NCBI RefSeq assembly: GCF_000265405.1
Contig: NC_018010.1
Location: forward strand, 1,736,001 to 1,800,000
DNA: 64,000 bases
Source of the DNA: Belliella baltica DSM 15883
Lineage (GTDB): Bacteria; Bacteroidota; Bacteroidia; Cytophagales; Cyclobacteriaceae
Direction of reading: 5' to 3'
The notes beneath the pieces are model-generated. The model saw only the letters and a program-made list of their open reading frames with translations, searched no databases and was not told the DNA's origin. The position numbers and the translations under genes were made by a program. Shown one piece after another: positions 63,303 through 64,000 of this stretch. Every line of letters starts with the position of its first letter. Position 1 is the first letter of the stretch.

Positions 63303-63797
63303 TTAAAATTGAATAAGAACTTGGTTTTTCTCCACACTATCACCTTTTTTGATTTTGATGGTTTTAACTGTTCCGTCGCCTGGTGATTTGATGATATTCT
63401 CCATTTTCATGGCTTCCAAAATAAGTACTGGATCTCCTTTTTTTACCACATCACCTTCACTCACTTTGATATCAAAAATAAGCCCTGGCATTGGAGCTTT
63501 GATTTCTTTGGCAAGATTTCCTTTGAGGGTATTCATCCCTAGCTTTTCTAAAAGTAAATCAAATTTATCCTGCATTTTAACCGTCGCTGGCTTGTTGTTT
63601 AATTTCAGAGTGACAGTTTTTTCTTCGGAGTTTACACTGACCACTTCCAAGTTAAAAGACTTGCCTTCCTGGATAATATGGTAGAATTTCTCGCTTGTTT
63701 TTTTGAAGTCCCAAATCAATATTTCTTCATTAACAATAATGGAGTCTCCTGATTTTTCTACTTTTATTGCTGACTTATCGATGCTTACTGAATACAT
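63303..63797 (-). CDS. Biotin carboxyl carrier protein (biotin/lipoyl domain)
   Basis: 164 residues. The C-terminal 75 residues form a biotinyl domain with EAMKM; Lys131 is the expected biotinylation site. The hinge PMPGLIFDIKVSEGD is near 102-116. The N-terminal part matches the carrier subunits of Bacteroidota acyl-CoA (acetyl/propionyl) carboxylases, not E. coli AccB. No carboxylase or carboxyltransferase gene lies beside it here; a divergent gene starts at 63847, so the partner subunits must be elsewhere. Confidence 0.9.
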   Translation of the reverse strand: MYSVSIDKSAIKVEKSGDSIIVNEEILIWDFKKTSEKFYHIIQEGKSFNLEVVSVNSEEKTVTLKLNNKPATVKMQDKFDLLLEKLGMNTLKGNLAKEIKAPMPGLIFDIKVSEGDVVKKGDPVLILEAMKMENIIKSPGDGTVKTIKIKKGDSVEKNQVLIQF

Positions 63798-63846
63798 TTC
63801 TTTTATTTTGCGTCAATATACGATTAATGTTTAAAATGCTCTTTTT

Positions 63847-64000
63847 ATGAAAACCCAATATATAAAGCTATTTCCATTTCTTCTTTTTCTGATTTTCTCT
63901 GCTTGTAAAGGTAATAAAAACTTGTCCAAAGAAAATAATCCAGTTCAAGATACCATTTCCATAAATGACGAAAATGACAAGGCATTTTCAGCTGAATTAT
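63847..64000 (+). CDS. Lipoprotein, N-terminal part (runs off window)
   Basis: The first 51 codons of a gene that continues past the window. It has a lipoprotein signal (MKTQYIKLFPF, lipobox LIFSAC with Cys20), followed by a polar, Asn- and Glu-rich linker. The product cannot be identified from this part. Confidence 0.6.
   Translation, partial: MKTQYIKLFPFLLFLIFSACKGNKNLSKENNPVQDTISINDENDKAFSAEL

Noticed and set aside
1..64000. tRNA, rRNA or riboswitch genes
   Set aside because: None recognised by reading the intergenic regions; a covariance-model scan would be needed to exclude divergent ones.

Overview
The window reads as chromosome of a Bacteroidota bacterium, most likely order Cytophagales, family Cyclobacteriaceae (the Algoriphagus/Belliella group). 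This is inferred from several signs: promoter boxes of the TAnnTTTG type, no clear Shine-Dalgarno sequences, many short lipoproteins with 6-bladed beta-propeller folds, a dcw cluster with a divergent FtsL-like gene, an Na+-pumping Nqr complex, and Bacteroidota-style dispersed hairpin repeats. No rRNA, tRNA or CRISPR array was recognised.

Bases 1-12.6 kb are accessory. Two propeller-lipoprotein loci (74-4227 and 4772-6117) are followed by an IS66-type insertion (6523-8105) that splits a duplicated leader. A module of two unknown lipoproteins and a small outer-membrane barrel (8253-11079) and a TlpA-type thioredoxin lipoprotein come next. 13.1-28.6 kb is a compact dcw operon (mraZ, rsmH, ftsL-like, ftsI, murE, mraY, murD, ftsW, murG, murC, ftsQ, ftsA, ftsZ) behind a MraZ-type operator. 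28.6-35.3 kb holds an FMN reductase, a purine nucleoside phosphorylase, DnaE fused to its own proofreading exonuclease, and thioredoxin.

35.4-38.0 kb is accessory again: an ISL3-type element has removed the start of a small cysteine-rich peptide gene next to a propeller lipoprotein. 38.0-48.3 kb is housekeeping: a DUF502 protein, nqrABCDE (nqrF is not there), ispH, cmk, adenine deaminase and an acyl-CoA dehydrogenase. A DUF4143 ATPase (48.4 kb) leads into a tandem duplication of a peptide/propeller/thioredoxin-like cassette (49.9-53.7 kb). 53.8-58.7 kb is a glycerol regulon (glpF, glpK, glpD, divergent glpR). 58.8-64 kb carries a histidine phosphatase lipoprotein, an RluA-type pseudouridine synthase, prfC, frr, pyrH, a biotin carrier protein and the start of a lipoprotein gene.

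The most interesting theme is a repeated cassette seen in five places: a small secreted peptide with a Cys-x5-Cys motif, then a strong hairpin, then a beta-propeller lipoprotein 12-20 nt downstream, and in some copies an overlapping CxxC thioredoxin-like lipoprotein and an MG2 (macroglobulin-like) protein. The copies have duplicated leaders with microsatellites, are hit by two different IS elements, and show partial decay. This looks like an actively evolving, surface-exposed peptide system. It resembles the NVEALA-peptide/propeller pairings of Bacteroides, but its function is unknown. All functional statements about the cassette are inference.
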